This document shows positions 13,801-27,220 of a stretch of 64,000 bases of DNA, one piece after another (within the stretch, counting starts at the first letter, position 1; each line of letters starts with the position of its first letter). Made by a program: the position numbers and the translations under genes. The notes under the pieces are model-generated. The model saw only the letters and a list, made by a program, of their open reading frames with translations, was not told where the DNA came from and did no database searches. Origin of the DNA: Protula sp. h YS-2021 (lineage: Eukaryota; Annelida; Polychaeta; Sabellida; Serpulidae); NCBI GenBank assembly GCA_949752745.1, contig OX457031.1, forward strand, positions 18,467,424 to 18,531,423, in the 5' to 3' direction.

Positions 13801-16800
13801 AAACTGTCTTGCCATTTTCCAAGAGACACAATACTGAATCCCTAGCAGGGCCACTGTCATTTGACAGTCTTATTAATATATGTGGGTTGCGGAGGGGGTG
13901 GGCAGATAACGGGAGAGAGAGAGACAGAGTATTGTTCACTTTTCAAGGCCCCCTGTGGGTTGGGGGAAATCTTAAGAATACGTCCTCTGATTTCTGTTCC
14001 CTGCATGGCGTAAGAGGAGAATAATCAGAATTTCTTTCTTTCTGACTCTTCCTTTACTATTTCTTCATTCTTCCTTCTTTTTCCCACTTGTTCCATTAGC
14101 AAGTGCGTCCCAATATACCCATAATAGTTGGTGAACGGGATCTTTAACACCAAATAAACAAATTTTTCTAGGCTGGTCTTTAAAAAGGTGGGAGAATACT
14201 GAAGTTGTGATATGTCGCAGATAACAGATTACCTGCATTCGCTGAACCGGAAGTTACACACGAAACAAATAGAACTACATTACCAATCAATTTCAGGAAG
14301 TCTTAAAGTTGGAGCGAATAAAACACAGACACATTTGGCGATATTTCAACTGTATTTTCTGCGTTCTACATTCAATTAACAACTTAGCCGACAACTTAAC
14401 ATTTTAATTATGTTGTACGGTACATAAATACTAAATCGGCCAAAGATAGCATTTGTCGGCAAATGAAGAAGAACAAATGTTAATAGGGATGATACGTAAA
14501 CAGGTTTTTTAATTTCTTGATAGCCAGCCCGATTTCGGTACTTGACACTGAAATGTGAGTATTAGAAAGTCGAGGAGTGAAACAAAAAGTTTTATTTGAA
14601 CGTTTTATCCCAGTTAACGTCCGCACACCCCACAGAACTGGTGGTGCGTCGGCGGCTTGAACGCTCTTTATTCAGCGATTCAACGTACTGACAAACGTTA
14701 GAAAAACGGTAACTTCAACAATATATCGAGCATAGGTGTTAAACCCCAAATTACATACCTAAATAAATTCCATTTAGGACACAGGTCAATACTCGATTAC
14801 TGATTTGTAACCTAGTATTTTAACAAACAAACTGCTGTCGTTTCGAGAGAAAACTCTGAAAAGTGCACACGTCTTACAAAAAAGGGAGAATTTTACGAGA
14901 TATAGCACAGCAAATTACAACAAAATATGATCTTATTAAACAGACATTACAGCAAGGTGAGTGATTATAATTTGCACAAAACCACCTGTTTACATCAGAT
15001 CATAATAATTTAAGTGAATTCTTACGAAAAACTATTGGGCGCCTGCGAATAACTTTCTAAGATTTTATTCCGCTTCTTTATTTGCTTATGACATGTCACA
15101 ATTTTGGTTGTATTTTTATTACTTGTTCACATTTAAGAGAAGACCTTTTATCCGCTTTTAGTCTCTATAACTCGCTTGACTCTGCTTTGATAACTGAAGA
15201 AATCACGAGATTCACTCATTTTTAACGTGGGATGCGATCCCTCAAGGCGGGTGCTCGACCTCCCGAATTCTAATTGGTCGGAAGCCCTAGAAGGTACCTG
15301 CGTATGAAGAGCGGGGAGAAAATGGAGCAGTGCTGACCGCTGGGGCATCTTATTACCCAATAAGAGAACGGCACCGCTTATCTTGCATTGACCAACATGT
15401 CCACAAAAGTTTGAAGGAATGATGTTACACAATAACAAGACACACACCCACTGGCCCACATCCATGAAAATTCTACGGGAGGAGCTCGATCAAAGGGAGG
15501 AAACCGGGAAAAGGGGAGATTGTTTCTGATAAGGAAAACAAAGGGGTATTTACGCGGTTGATATAATCCCTATATTATATACATCAGGGGCTTCCGTCTG
15601 CAAATAACTTCCCTTTTAAATCACACAGCATTTTTAAGTAGAGTAAAAGCCACACATCTAGAGATTTGTTTAAATAAACAATAGATAAAGACAATGGTAA
15701 AACATGACAAATACATTTCTTAGAGCTGAATAAAAAAAATTGCTGACAGCGGTTTTTACAGTACGCTTAGGAAACGCGATTTCATTTATAGCTTTATGTC
15801 TTTACTGTGGGCGTGGACCCTATTGATTAATAAAGCTATGAGCATATACATTTAACTGACAGAACGAGCAAAGAAAAAGAAAACAAAATGAAAATGGTTT
15901 GAGCAAATGCCCAGTTTATATTACATCACTTAAATATGATAATGACATGCATATGGCAAAATGACGTAACAGTGCCGTACTCCTTAAGGGCTTAACTTAA
16001 CAAAGCACAACTTGGTACTAGTAAAATCTGAAATACACCAAGGAGCCAAAAGCAGCTATAGTAGTGGTATTGGGCTTATCTATTTGATTTTAACAGGAAA
16101 AATTAATTTCCATGAGGGTGTATTAAGACAGTAGCCCCAAACTTTCGCACACTTTGCACGTAACTCTAGTGACGTGTTAGTACAACGTTCATGTGTATTT
16201 GAAGCCCAGTCCCCCGTGGGCCTTGGCAATCTCGGTTAATAAGCCAAAGGTGGCTCTACCCCGTCTCAAAGAGTGGCCGCTGTATTGTTTCGAATTGTAA
16301 CCGACTTGTTGCAGCAGAGAGACCAGCGTGTGTGAGAAGGCGCTGTTTTTGAGGGGTAGTGTGGAATCTCCTGATTTGTACGAAACCGGGGCGCTGCAGG
16401 TGGTTGTTTAGCTAACACCAGTCGTCTGGGGAGGGCCGTAATGGGGCGTAAAATAGATCTCTCGATAACAGGCAGCGGAGTAATCAGTTCCCTGGAAAAC
16501 GTTTGTATGGTCATGGTGTACTTGATACGCATCAAAGATGAAATCTCGGCGGCACAGATTCCGCCTACAACAATGGGGCGTCTGTGTTTTTGTAAGCAAA
16601 GTAGCTTTACGTGCAAATGTGAAGAAACCGACTAAACACTCTGCCAAAAAACACAAATAAAAGGTGTCAGCGAGATCGAGGTACTTGTGTAAGGTTAGTA
16701 AAATATCTAGTGTTATTGGGAGCTTTTGTTTTGGAACCGTTTCTATCATAACCTCAGTGCCTTTCAACACGCTGGCAAGATGATAATCGCTTGTAGGGGG

Positions 16801-19800
16801 TGAGGTCAAACTCGAGGAAGATTAAGGTGTCTGAGGCCCGACATGTAACAGCGAAAAGAGGAGGGCGAGTAAGCAGCATACCTACAGAGCGTGGTCGGGG
16901 CTTTTGGAACTGTGAACGAATGTGAACTAAATATGCTGAGCAGATACTTGTTTGTATGACCGTCACTCCACGCCCAGTTTTTCTTACTGCTGTACCACTG
17001 CTGTAACAGAAGCTTTAAAGCGTGACATATGGAGGAGGGGAGCTCAGAAGTCCACACGCGCTAGGGCGCAGGTTGCGGCTGGGAGGTGATCAAAGCTTCT
17101 CAGGCTATCCACAAGCAGATTAGCACGGGTATTAATGTATACAGCTATAAGCCGTAAGTTGTATGTAGCGTATTTAATACGGAGCGCTCTCAAGATGTCC
17201 TAGGCACACGTGTTACGAATCTAGCCCTTAATAATAGCGAATAGGGCTGCTTTGTTATATGTCCGTACAATGATTTTGCGATTTTGCCACAGGTGTTTCC
17301 AGCGTTCAATAGCTAGCAAAACAATTGCAAGTTTCTTCAACTGGAGATATGGTGTGTCGTTGATCCAGCTACTGCAGTAAATCAGTTCTATAAAGTTCGC
17401 TTGGCGCTCCTTATTTTTGAGATCGTTGAATTGCATCACGACTATTCTCCTCATGGAGGGAGCTGAGACCGCGGCTGCAGAAAGATGGTTGAACGACTCC
17501 GTCTTGGTTGTGTTGTGATTTGTTTACAGAGGGTGAAGGTTTCTGATTCACGAGGCATTCTCGTTCTGAATGATTTTCTGCCTCCAAAGCGAACATAAAA
17601 CTCACAGATATGCTTAACTGTACCAAACTTTGAATCGTGTTTATTTTTTTCTTTTATTTTGCAAATGTTGTCCTGGAATTCGCGACGTGGTTTGCTACAT
17701 CGGTTGTTTGCGATTGCGTAATCTGTGTGCTGCATTGCGTGTATTGCTGTCGGAACCCGAACGATTGTGAGGAATCGCGCTAGCTGAGCCTACCAGTTTT
17801 AGTCTTCTGATCAATCACCGTTTTACAGCTTTTTGCAGATGCCCATGAATACACCGAACTGCCCAGCATAAGCCCTTCCAGGTGATTTAACGTGGTATTT
17901 TGAGTAGTTTTATCACACTAACCCTGTACAGCATCTGTTAAGCAGCCAAACACAAATTTAAAGACGGTGAGATCGTCGTATTTCACAGGCATTCTATCTC
18001 TCCCAGGCGTGATACTTAGGCCATTTGGCACTCACTCTAGCAACTTCTGCTACCATTTTGCTGAGACCAGATTTAAGGGAAGACTTACCTTTTTTGGCGT
18101 GGTTGCGCGCGGCTGAGGTAATTCCTCATCACATGAAGAGTGGTCTTCATTCAGCTGAAAGTCGCTTAATTCCTGCGAGACTTCTTTGGCTATTTTCTGT
18201 GCTCCGCCGCTTTGCGTTTTGCCACCCGAAACACTCCGAAGTTGTTCAGCTTCCAATTTTTCTATTCTTTCTTTTGCTTTATTGCTCTTTTCTTTCAACA
18301 TTTCAGCGTCTTCTCTCTCACGCCCTCCACTTACATCCGGATTAGACTGTTCGCCTAAGTTCATGTTTGACACTTCCAATATAGTATTTATCAATTTTGT
18401 TTTTGAACCTTTCTTGCTGGGCTTAAGCGACGAACGTAGGGCTTTTAATTCTTCGTTTTTTTATTGATTCTAGCCCCTAGTGTCTGTTTTATCTGTTGTA
18501 TTGAAGTGTTTTTAGTTTTAATTTCAACCCTGCAGTTATTTTACAAGTGCCTTTCTTTTCTTGCAGTAACGCATTTTATAGCCCAAAGAAAATATGCTCA
18601 TAGATTAGAAGCGAAGTTTGCTAAGTTTTGATTGCGCGTGTCATTAGTGACGTGAAGGTGACTGGTACCCAAAGCCCCTCTCACAAATGCCCTGCAGTTC
18701 AGCAAGTTACGAAACAAATGGTTGTTATATTCAGTGAAACATCAAGTCACTGTAGTGTAACCTGTGTAATGCGGACTCCTGGACACCTGGATCCTGTCTG
18801 GTTTCTTAGTCCACCCTCTGTATTTACCATGTTCTGCTCTATATAGTAATTGCATCATAAACACTGGATTAGCACGTGTTCCAGCGACTTTGACTTAATT
18901 TCCTACTGTACACTATACACGCTGTATATGTATATATAATGTATACAAGTAGATATTAACAACTCTACTCTGGGGAAAATTTGGGAGGGGGATTCCTCCA
19001 AAAAGGATAAACTAAACATATTATCATTGTTAAGAAGGTGTTTCATCCGTAATGTTATTGGGCTTGTTTTCATACAGTATATCATAATCCAAACAGTGTA
19101 ACCTGCCGTTTTAATTACTTGTTAGTCCAGCCGTCTTCGTCCTGCTGCTTTTATCATAGTGGGGCGGGGGGAGGGGGGTATCCGTCGTTTTGTAGTATGT
19201 ATGTATGAACGTATGTTACTTATATAAACTTTATTTAAAGTGCTTCTTCTCACATTTATGTCTTAAAAAGTACTTTTTTATGGATTCGTAATGAATTGGC
19301 CAAATGGAGCTATTTTGAATTTTTTTAGCCAATTTTAAAATTGTTTCTTGTCTCACAATTTAAATTTAGGAACATCTATTCTAAATTTTAGAATAATGAT
19401 CTTCAGGTGATCTTTTTTTAATGTTAACGTTTTTTGGCGCATCTCCAAAAATTGACCTGAAACTGCCGTTTGATAGTTTTAGAGGTCAAGTTTTTCAAAT
19501 AGTTCTTCTTCTGCAACTAGTTTTGGTCAGATTGCTTTCAATTTTTAGGCGTAGGCGAAAGTTCGGGTTTGAATTTTTTCTCTTTTTGTGGGATCCGCCA
19601 GAGATTACACAAATGCCGGTCTGTGAACAATTTTATGTATCCCGTTTCTCGTATGCTACTACACTTTTTGGCGACCTAGCAAGGCTTTTTTTTACCTGAT
19701 TCACACGGGTAAGGCAAGTCACAATGTCCCTGGGCATTCTCGTTATTGCACACCCCTGTGGTCTTCCCTGCCGTAAATCTCGTCTACTAAACAGTGGTAG

Positions 19801-22800
19801 AAGGCGCATGTTGCATCTTCTTGCCTGTGCTCTATGTGTAAAATAATGTTTATAATAACAATGTGACGCATATGTTTGAAGCAATGGATTCATAGCCTTC
19901 TTCATCAACAACACCAATGTCATGATTAAGACGGGGCAAGATCTGGGTAACAAGTACGCCGAAGATCTGGATTTAGCCATACCAAAAACAGCAGATATGT
20001 ACAATAAGACCATCAATTCTACAAAGGATTTTTGGAAAAGTGTAAGTTCACGTTTTTTTAACCCAGCCGACTTTGCCGGACTGGGTTATTCGTATCACTA
20101 TAGGGGGCTTGAATGGCTATTACTTTTTTGACGATTGACGAAAAACTGACAAAATGGCAGCGCTTTTTGTGCCCTTTTGACCCATTTTTAAAATGCTACT
20201 CCTCCTACAGTTTTACTCAAATCGTTTAGATGTTATGCAGGGCTGTTCCCCAAGGGTGGCCCACCAAGCTATTATTTTTTTCGCGGTTCGCCAAAAACTG
20301 CCAAAATGGAGGAAATTTGAAGTTTGGCAAAAACTGGAATAAATAAAAGTAAATAACTGAATTGTCAAACCATTCATTTCTCTCAGTCTTTTTCAAAGAG
20401 TTATAAAATTTTAATCGAAAGTTTCTTAGGTGCTTCTCCACCTGGACTTTGCTTTTTTTCGCAAATGACAAAAAAAATGCCGAAATGGTGGAATTTTTAA
20501 AATTTTGTAAAATTGTGTAAATGTCGATAAATACGTGAATCGTCAAAACCCAACATCTTCAACATCCCTTTTGGGGTAGCTTCCACCCGGGAAAACTCGT
20601 TTTTGTGTATTAAAATTATGAAAGAGTTACGTTCAGAAACAAAGTTGTTCATTTTTTTGCCTAACAGTATTCGTTTCAGAGTTTTTCTCTCTTTCCTTGT
20701 TTGGTAACTCGGTTGGGTAATGACCTTTGATATGCTTGTTTATTTTTAATACTTGGCAAATCAATGACCTGCAAAGAGTACATGTTTTTTTTTAATTTAG
20801 AGAATTGTGTCATGAATTGATATTGATAGTCTGGATTATACTGAAGTGTTGATTAACCAACCCACAAAGAAAGTTTTTCTCTTTGAAAATAAAAGAGCAA
20901 CACGCACGCTTTTCTGGTACTTTAAAACAATGTGAAATTTAGTGAGCGATTTTTTTGCACTTTAAAAAGTTACTTTTATGTATTACCATTGAAAAGTTGT
21001 TCAAGTTCCTCTGAATAATTGTGGTCCCTTACACCCTGGTGTCTTAGGACGCCAGATTTCAATGAAAAGTCATTGCGGATTCCCATGCTGTCCGTGTTTG
21101 CTTATATTGCGCGTTTGGATCAACTAAGACTTATCCTTCAAACACGACCAAGGTGAGTGTTTGGCATTCCACACTCCTAGTAACTTATATTACTGTTGTA
21201 TATTTTGATTGCAGTCTGTTGGTGTACTGTCGTATCAACTAGAAAACATCGACAAAATGATTAAGGAAACTGCAGACTTCGGAATGTACGCTTTAATAGG
21301 TACTTTGGTTGGTCAGTTTCTCATCGCCAACTTTTTCCACTTGTACCAGAAATCAGTGACTCAGTTCGAGAACGACGCAAAGGCCAGATATATTAATGCG
21401 CAGCTAGAGGACTTAGATCTCAAGGATCAAAATTTAAGAACCAGTAGTCGAAGGCTTACTGTTTCATATATGAAATCATCAAAGACGCTGGCAATAACTG
21501 GGCCAAACGACTTGAGAGACATCTATGCAGCAGAGCGCGCGCGTCTGACTAAATCCTTGACCGAACTAAACGATGCTGAACTCCCACCAGGCCACAAAAC
21601 TCCATCGGGTCAACTGATGCGCAAATCACTGTTTAATACAGTGACGAGACCTATCAAGTTCGCTGGTGCGGTGATAACATCACCCGTATGGGCTCCTATC
21701 TACATCAAACGGAATGGATTCAAAGCATTTAGAATATTGGTAAAGAAACATACATCTTCCTTTTTAAGCAGTGTGAGAAGGACATTTACGGGTCAGACGG
21801 AATCGGACTTCCGAGCGACACCCAGCAGGCTTAACCAGTGGGCGGGAAATGTCATGAATGTCCTCTCCATTGTCGGTGACGGCATCACCATAGCTATGAA
21901 TGTTGTAAACTGGGGAAAAGTTGCTGCCCATGTATCGGATGCCCTCGGCAATTTTACGCAGTATAAAAAAGATCTGTATAATGAACAAGTCAAGCTTAAC
22001 GCATCCACTGCGGAGCTTCGGACCCTCCTCAACAAAACAACGTATGCTTTCATCAACCAGTCGTCATTCTTTAAAGATATCTTGATCAACACAACTAAAT
22101 ACGCCAATCTCAGTTTCGCCAAGAATATTGGATTCCAGTTTAATCTAACCATCGGTCTCTTTAAACCAAATTTCTTTGAAACTGTTAACACATCCAATGT
22201 TCATCTGAAACAACACGAGGTCAAGCTCTTCCTTAAAAGCATTGACTACAAGTTCAAGTCAGCCGTGACACAACTTAGAGGGCGTGTTATGTTTTACCAG
22301 GAAGTACATCGACAATATCTGCGGAACAAAACAGTAACTTTCATATTGGAATCGGCAAAAACAGCGCTAGGTGCAGAATCTGTGGCGTGGCCAGCGGAAA
22401 TAAAGAATTTCGGAAAGGCGTTGATAAAACAAGATATCGTCTGTTACATTGCCACAATGTTCCATCTTTACAATAAAACTTACGATTTCTATGTGCTGAG
22501 CAGAATGAAGCCAGGCTTTTGTGACATCACAGATGTAACATGGAATGACATGGAAGAAGAGGCAAGGCTGAACCGCTATAGAGCGGACGCCATTTCCGTA
22601 GTCAAGGTTTGTGTGTGTTTGTGTGTGTTTTTATGTGTGTACATGTGTGTGTTTTTACCTCAACTTTTAATGAAGAATATAGCATGGCTTGTACTAAACG
22701 GCAGTATCCATAACATGAAGATTTAGGAAGGGGTGGAGGAAGAAGGGGGTGGGGAAGGGGAAGCCTGCGGCTGCGCTAATGTTACCTCAATTAATGATTT

Positions 22801-25800
22801 CACTGATTTTTTGTTGTGGGGGGAATTTAGAGGAGGAGGGCAGTACGGATCATATTTTCATTCCTTCAGACCTGTACTCCTGTGGTGAAAAGGGCCTTTT
22901 ATTTCAAAATTAACACTCTGTATTCAGGAGTCGTTTTAAAAAGTCATGGACACTCATGGTAAATAGTGGGTAAGTGAATGGCCATCCCCCCCCCCCCCCC
23001 GAGCGTGAGATCAATGCAAGGGATTCGGGAAGGCCACCATAACCGTCATTATCAAATGAATATCATCTTTTCAAGGGCGGTAACAACAAAGAGTAGTGAC
23101 AAGACGATTACATTTGATTCGATTCTTGGCGACTAGGGTGGAACACTCAACTCAGAATACAAAGGTCTTGAGTTCGAATCGCAGTGAAGGTTTTATATAG
23201 CACATGTCTGTTCACATATGCATTAAGATGCATTTTTTAAAGATGCATTAGCATTAAAGTTATTGGAATATTTATTCAGGGCTATGTGACAGCCGGGAAA
23301 TCTACGGTTGAACAAATCCTCGATGCTGTCAAGCTTGACTTCGCAAGGAGAGGAACCAATGATGCAAGGATGAGAGCTTACGCAAACGGTCTAACTGTCA
23401 AAGATGTCTTATGTTTCATCGCCGTAGTGACCAAAGCTGCTCAGTATCAGTATTATGAGCTGGCACTTTATCGCAAAGGGTGTAGCAATGTGACCGATGC
23501 CGAATTCCAACAATCTCTGCAGCAGCGACGAGACAGATATTTTAGAGCCCTCATGAAGGAATGGATTAAGGTAATTCACATTGTGTTTTTTTTTTCACGA
23601 GAATTTTTTTTTTGTTCCGCCTAATATTACCAACGTTGTGAATGTACACTTCTGTTACCATATTCTTGAAATTTATTTAAACGGCGAAGATAGGACGGAA
23701 TTATTCTGTGTGGTATGTTTGTAACTCTTTTTTGAGAAAGTTTTGTTTTCCAAAAAGTTTCAGCAAATGTACAAAGAGGTCTAGCAAAATATTCGGGTGT
23801 TTATCCCAGCTGATCTCACCGGAAGTATTTAATTTCGACATTAATCCTCCTACCCGTCGTCCTTCGAGGATTGTCTCCCGAGACAGTAAAATTATAAACA
23901 AGAAAACGCTTATGAAATCCGTTTTCATCCTGTCATTCTGTCGAAGGGTTTTTTTTTCACCAGTATACCCCAGATTCAGCACTATAAAAATATTCGCATT
24001 GCCAGTATGTGGTTATTTATTGCTTTTTTGTGGTTTTACTGGTGTTTAGGAGGGACTCGGCAAAGAAGACGTAACTACTACACTTCAGGTTGTGAAAGGT
24101 GCTTTTACCCGTAGAAACGAAACAGGAATGGTGGAGTTCCAGAACACCTTAACTGTGAAGGATATCCTTTGTGAGATTGCCCATCTTACCTCTGCTGCGG
24201 TTTACAATTACTTCAAAATGGATTTGTATCGTAACAATGCCTGCAGTGCGATTACTAATGCCCAGTTCCAAGCATCTCTCAACGAAGCCAATAAAGCCCG
24301 CTGGAATTATATGATGGGACCTTGGATTAAGGTGAGCTATCTGTCTACTTCATGTTCACTACAAATTCCAAATATTAAACACTTGCCCCCCCCCCCAAAA
24401 AAAAAAAAGATTTTAAAAATCACTTTCTCCCTTCGTTCAGAGTTTTTAAAACTTTTCAGCCTGTTCTTTGTTTACTTTTCCTGTGCAGATAGGCCAATGT
24501 ATTTTTTCAGATTCCGAAACCTTTCTAAGATACTTTTTGGTCAGTTCGAAACCTTTCTAAAAAAAAACCTTTGCTACTTACTCTATGAAACGGCATTCCT
24601 CCACCCCCATCCCCACCCCCGACCCTCACCATAAATTTTATGTAACTGAAGATTGTAATTTATATAAAATTTCCACGTATTTATAATGACCAACTCAGAG
24701 TTTGCATGATAGCCTGATATATATGAAGCCAATGTCCATGACTCTAATTCAAAAGTAGGTGGAAAAACGTGGGTGCTCTTGAAATTCTCATATTTTATGC
24801 CTTCGCTTAGTCAACTTTCAAAGTTACCTATTATATTTGCCATCTCCGGTGAGCAATAACATAAGGCGAATGTCTTTCGGTTGTGAGACCAACGCCTATC
24901 CAACGTTAATTTACGACGTCTTTTCAACGTTGTACAGACGTTGATGAGACGTCGAAGAAAGTTTCGTTTTTGTTGCAACCAAAAGCAACGTCTAAACAAC
25001 GTCGTGTAACCAACGTCTATTCATCGTTGTGGCACGTTGGGGAGACGTTGATCTGTGATCCCGACCGATCACAAACAAAGTACAACTAGAGTTAATGGTG
25101 TGGTTTGGTCTGGTCGACATCGCAGCCTCAAATCGGGTTGGATCGACTTCAGAATGTTTGTTGTGGACAGACACATTTCACAACTCGTATTGTAACAGCT
25201 AATAATATTGTGCAATACTGACGCGGTCACAGGCATGGCCAGTAATACTTGGAAAGTTTAGCTATTTTGGATCTTGACTAATTACGCTTGTGGATTGTGA
25301 CTTATCTATGTTACAGGGAATTGGTGTATTCTCTGAAATAAAAGGTCAAGGAATATTAATATTTGAGTATTTTGCTATGAGATAAAACTTCCTCAGATGT
25401 TGGTCACTAAACGCCAATTTCTCAATTGTGATTTACTTTTTCGTTGGCGTATGAGGGTGACATTTTGTTTGTTGGTATATATGTGTATCCCTTAGAAAGC
25501 AGCAGGTAGAGTTTTAAAGAATAAACCAACTAGGGATTATGCTTATAAAATCTGAAAGCAGTCAAATCAAAACTATAGTGGAAGAAGTATTTTGATTTAA
25601 CTTTAGTAACTCATATTTGCATATAATGACGGATGGGCGCTCCTGGTGTGATCTAAAAATGGGTGGAATCTTAGCCAGGATCAATAGATAAATTATGCCT
25701 AATATAACAAGCCATGCCCAAATATTAATATTTAAGTGGTGCCCCCCTCCTCCTTAAAGACCCGCGGTGAAATAAACCGGTCACAGAGCATACCCCTGCC

Positions 25801-27124
25801 CTAAAAATATCATTTAGCTAAATGCTCCTTCTTCTGTGTTATGGGTAAATTTCGTCACACTAGGACAGCTCTAGTTTGCCTCTACGCTGGCCAAGGCGCG
25901 TTGGTATCAATAATAACATAATTACACTATGAAATTTTCAATCTCCATAATTTTGGACGATGTGGGAGCTGTAGATGGTTAGGGCTAGGACAACCAAACT
26001 TGGCGGGAGACATATTGTGGCATGGATCAACTATATAGTTGGTTCACCTCTCATTTTATTGAAATTCACTTGCACTTTATATGCAAAAACGGAAGCTCAC
26101 ATATATAGCACATGCTATGCAGCCTAAGCCTATCTATCGATTCGCTGTGGACACCGAGTGAGCAAATATTGCCAAATATTTCCAGAAATCCCAAGCCTTA
26201 CACAAAAACAGGGTTTGGAGAAATTATAAACAGAAAAGCTTGTTTCAATTCTACAACAAGCATTCAACTTAGTCAATTCTACGATCTGTGTCAATTATCG
26301 GTACTCACTTCGGTACGTTTTGTACTTTTTGTTCCTTTACCTTTTATCTTGAACATTTAAACTGAATCTAATTACACTTGCTATCAAATTATCACTAGCA
26401 CTATGATTGCATTATCATAAATGAACACAAATTGGAATTCGCTGTCTGGAACGAAATTAAATTTGGAAATGCAGAAATATATTAGGATATAATCAAAATT
26501 TCTATCAATCATGAAACAAGTACAGTCTTTTAGCGCCTTCTTACCGTACTAAGACGGCACCTGGACAGCATCCCTTGACAGTCTTATTACTATTTTCTTC
26601 AAACTAAGGGTTTGGGGGAATTATTTGAAAATATGTTTTCCATTATCTGCAGCTCAAAATGTAGGTCAATATGTTTGTAGAATAGAGAACAAATGACAAG
26701 CGTTGGTTACATACATCATTTGGCACGCGAAAATAATTCATAAATAAATATGTATTTAACTAACAAATGCACTGGTTTTTTTTTGGAAAATGTCAAACCA
26801 ATGAATTTGATCCGGTTTTATTCACGGAATTATTTGCTTGTTTGAAGACTGACATGGATGCCAAAAAGTCTGTGGCTGACATACTCGCCAATGTAGTGAG
26901 TGCATTTAAGAAACAAACAGGAGCCAGCGCAGAGATGGTGGCCTTCGCTAATTCCCTAACAGCTAAAGATATCGTGTGTAAGGTATCAGCCCTGACTTCT
27001 GCTGCAACGTACGATTTCTACAACATGTCCCTGTTCAGGGCTGTATCTCCATGCTCTTCGATGGCGGACGCCACATTCAACGCAGAGAAAGCGAGAGCCG
27101 ATAAACTAAGAGGTATATATACAA

Positions 27125-27220
<96 letters not shown>

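Larger units (their letters stand above)
11808..19881. other. Intron 7 (8.1 kb)
   Basis: The largest intron. It carries a hairpin-headed repeat, a ~177-bp tandem repeat and an antisense DIRS-like remnant. About 13.0-15.1 kb and 18.5-19.8 kb show no recognisable feature; a 105-codon minus-strand open frame at 15148-15465 has no family I recognise and may belong to the DIRS-like element. Confidence 0.6.

Noticed and set aside
23122..23195. Functional tRNA gene
   Set aside because: Only the B box is convincing; acceptor and anticodon stems do not pair by eye.
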